From assembly GCA_017442645.1 (NCBI GenBank), contig JAFRZH010000017.1:1-6483 (forward strand): a stretch of 6,483 bases of DNA, read 5' to 3'. Below, piece by piece: positions 6,312 through 6,483 of this stretch (position 1 is its first letter; each line of letters opens with the position of its first letter). A program made the translations under genes and the position numbers. The notes under the pieces were generated by a model. The model saw nothing but the letters and a program-made list of their open reading frames with translations. It searched no databases and was not told the DNA's origin. Source of the DNA: a bacterium. GTDB taxonomy: Bacteria; Patescibacteria; JAEDAM01; Absconditabacterales; Absconditicoccaceae.

Positions 6312-6371
6312 ACATTAAGAAGAAGAGAATCCTAAAAGTGTAGGTGCTTTGTGGAGACTCTTCATTTTTTT
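6312..6371 (+). ncRNA. Candidate small RNA ending in a terminator hairpin (or bidirectional terminator)
   Basis: GAAGAG (6322-6327) pairs with CTCTTC (6358-6363). Inside it, CC (6331-6332) pairs with GG (6353-6354), and AAAG pairs with CTTT around an 8-nt loop. This makes one long imperfect hairpin with symmetric internal loops, followed by A and seven T's (6365-6371). With the promoter at 6278-6305 this defines a non-coding transcript of about 60 nt that contains no ATG. The hairpin also lies directly after the stop of the minus-strand gene at 6370, so it may simply terminate that gene. A second pyrimidine tract at 6376-6382 (ATCTTCT) could pair alternatively with the 5' arm. Confidence 0.45.
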
Positions 6372-6483
6372 ATTCATCTTCTAATTGAATTTTTGACTTT
6401 AAATTTGATAGATAGTCATACAAACTTGGGGGTAATGATTTATATAATGATGATGCGTATTTTTTATTATGCGTATTTTTTAT
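6370..6483 (-). CDS. C-terminal end of an unidentified protein (5' end outside window)
   Basis: From the right edge leftwards the minus strand has 37 open codons ending at TAA (6370-6372). The product ends KKYASSLYKSLPPSLYDY and then, seven residues later, KIQLEDE, which has normal protein composition. Two copies of a 16-bp repeat occupy its visible start (6453-6483). Because 16 is not a multiple of three, the two copies are read in different frames. Either the gene tolerates this or the part beyond the window is out of frame. Family unknown; no TGA codons occur in this piece. Confidence 0.5.
   Translation of the reverse strand: MKNTHNKKYASSLYKSLPPSLYDYLSNLKSKIQLEDE
6453..6483. repeat. 16-bp tandem repeat at the window edge
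   Basis: ATGCGTATTTTTTATT (6453-6468) is followed directly by a second copy whose first 15 bases are visible (6469-6483). The array may continue outside the window. Confidence 0.8.

Noticed and set aside
1..6483. tRNA, rRNA or CRISPR array
   Set aside because: No cloverleaf with a T-loop motif, no rRNA-like conserved stretch and no regularly spaced repeats were seen on either strand.

Overview
This window comes from a low-GC bacterium that reads UGA as glycine (translation table 25), which points to the Absconditabacteria (SR1) / Gracilibacteria (BD1-5) group of the Candidate Phyla Radiation. With standard stops almost every gene breaks into pieces. With TGA read as Gly they join into full-length proteins, and the recoded positions fall on family-conserved glycines, for example GGLFDWWAG in the WecB/TagA/CpsF glycosyltransferase, DEAGD in the DUF3800 protein and ELGY in an IS30 transposase tail. 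I count about 25 in-frame TGA codons across six genes. All real stops are TAA, apart from TAG at the end of the transposase fragment and at the premature end of the broken gene near 1424. The sequence cannot separate SR1 from BD1-5.

Layout. 1-114 (+) is the C-terminal end of an IS30-family transposase, followed by a probable IS end. 159-941 (-) is a Memo-family protein with an N-terminal membrane anchor. 942-1175 is a divergent intergenic region with candidate promoters and a 12-bp tandem repeat. 1176-1656 (+) is an unrecognised gene of about 159 codons that is broken, or slips, at a run of eight A's. A bidirectional terminator (1659-1714) separates it from the minus-strand block. That block reads leftwards: yqeY (4785-5234), a WecB/TagA/CpsF glycosyltransferase (3867-4670) and a 693-residue single-pass membrane protein (1722-3803). 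5478-6116 (-) is an intact DUF3800 protein, and 6370-6483 (-) is the C-terminal end of another gene running out of the window.

The most unusual part is around the DUF3800 gene. It is bracketed by two diverged direct copies of an intergenic cassette of about 90-100 bp (5335-5424 and 6204-6305). Each copy carries a terminator-like hairpin and, on the + strand, the same promoter architecture: TTGATT, 16 bp, TATAAT. Each promoter is followed within about 70 nt by a strong RNA fold. The left one has a 9-bp outer stem enclosing two small hairpins, with a Shine-Dalgarno and ATG of a possible 36-residue hydrophobic peptide inside the fold. The right one is a long imperfect hairpin ending in a U run. 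These are candidate small RNAs or structured leaders, antisense or adjacent to DUF3800. This is inference from sequence alone.

The envelope theme (glycosyltransferase, large membrane protein with a probable exterior domain, anchored Memo protein) fits a surface-focused, host-dependent lifestyle, but no shared pathway for these genes is shown by the sequence.
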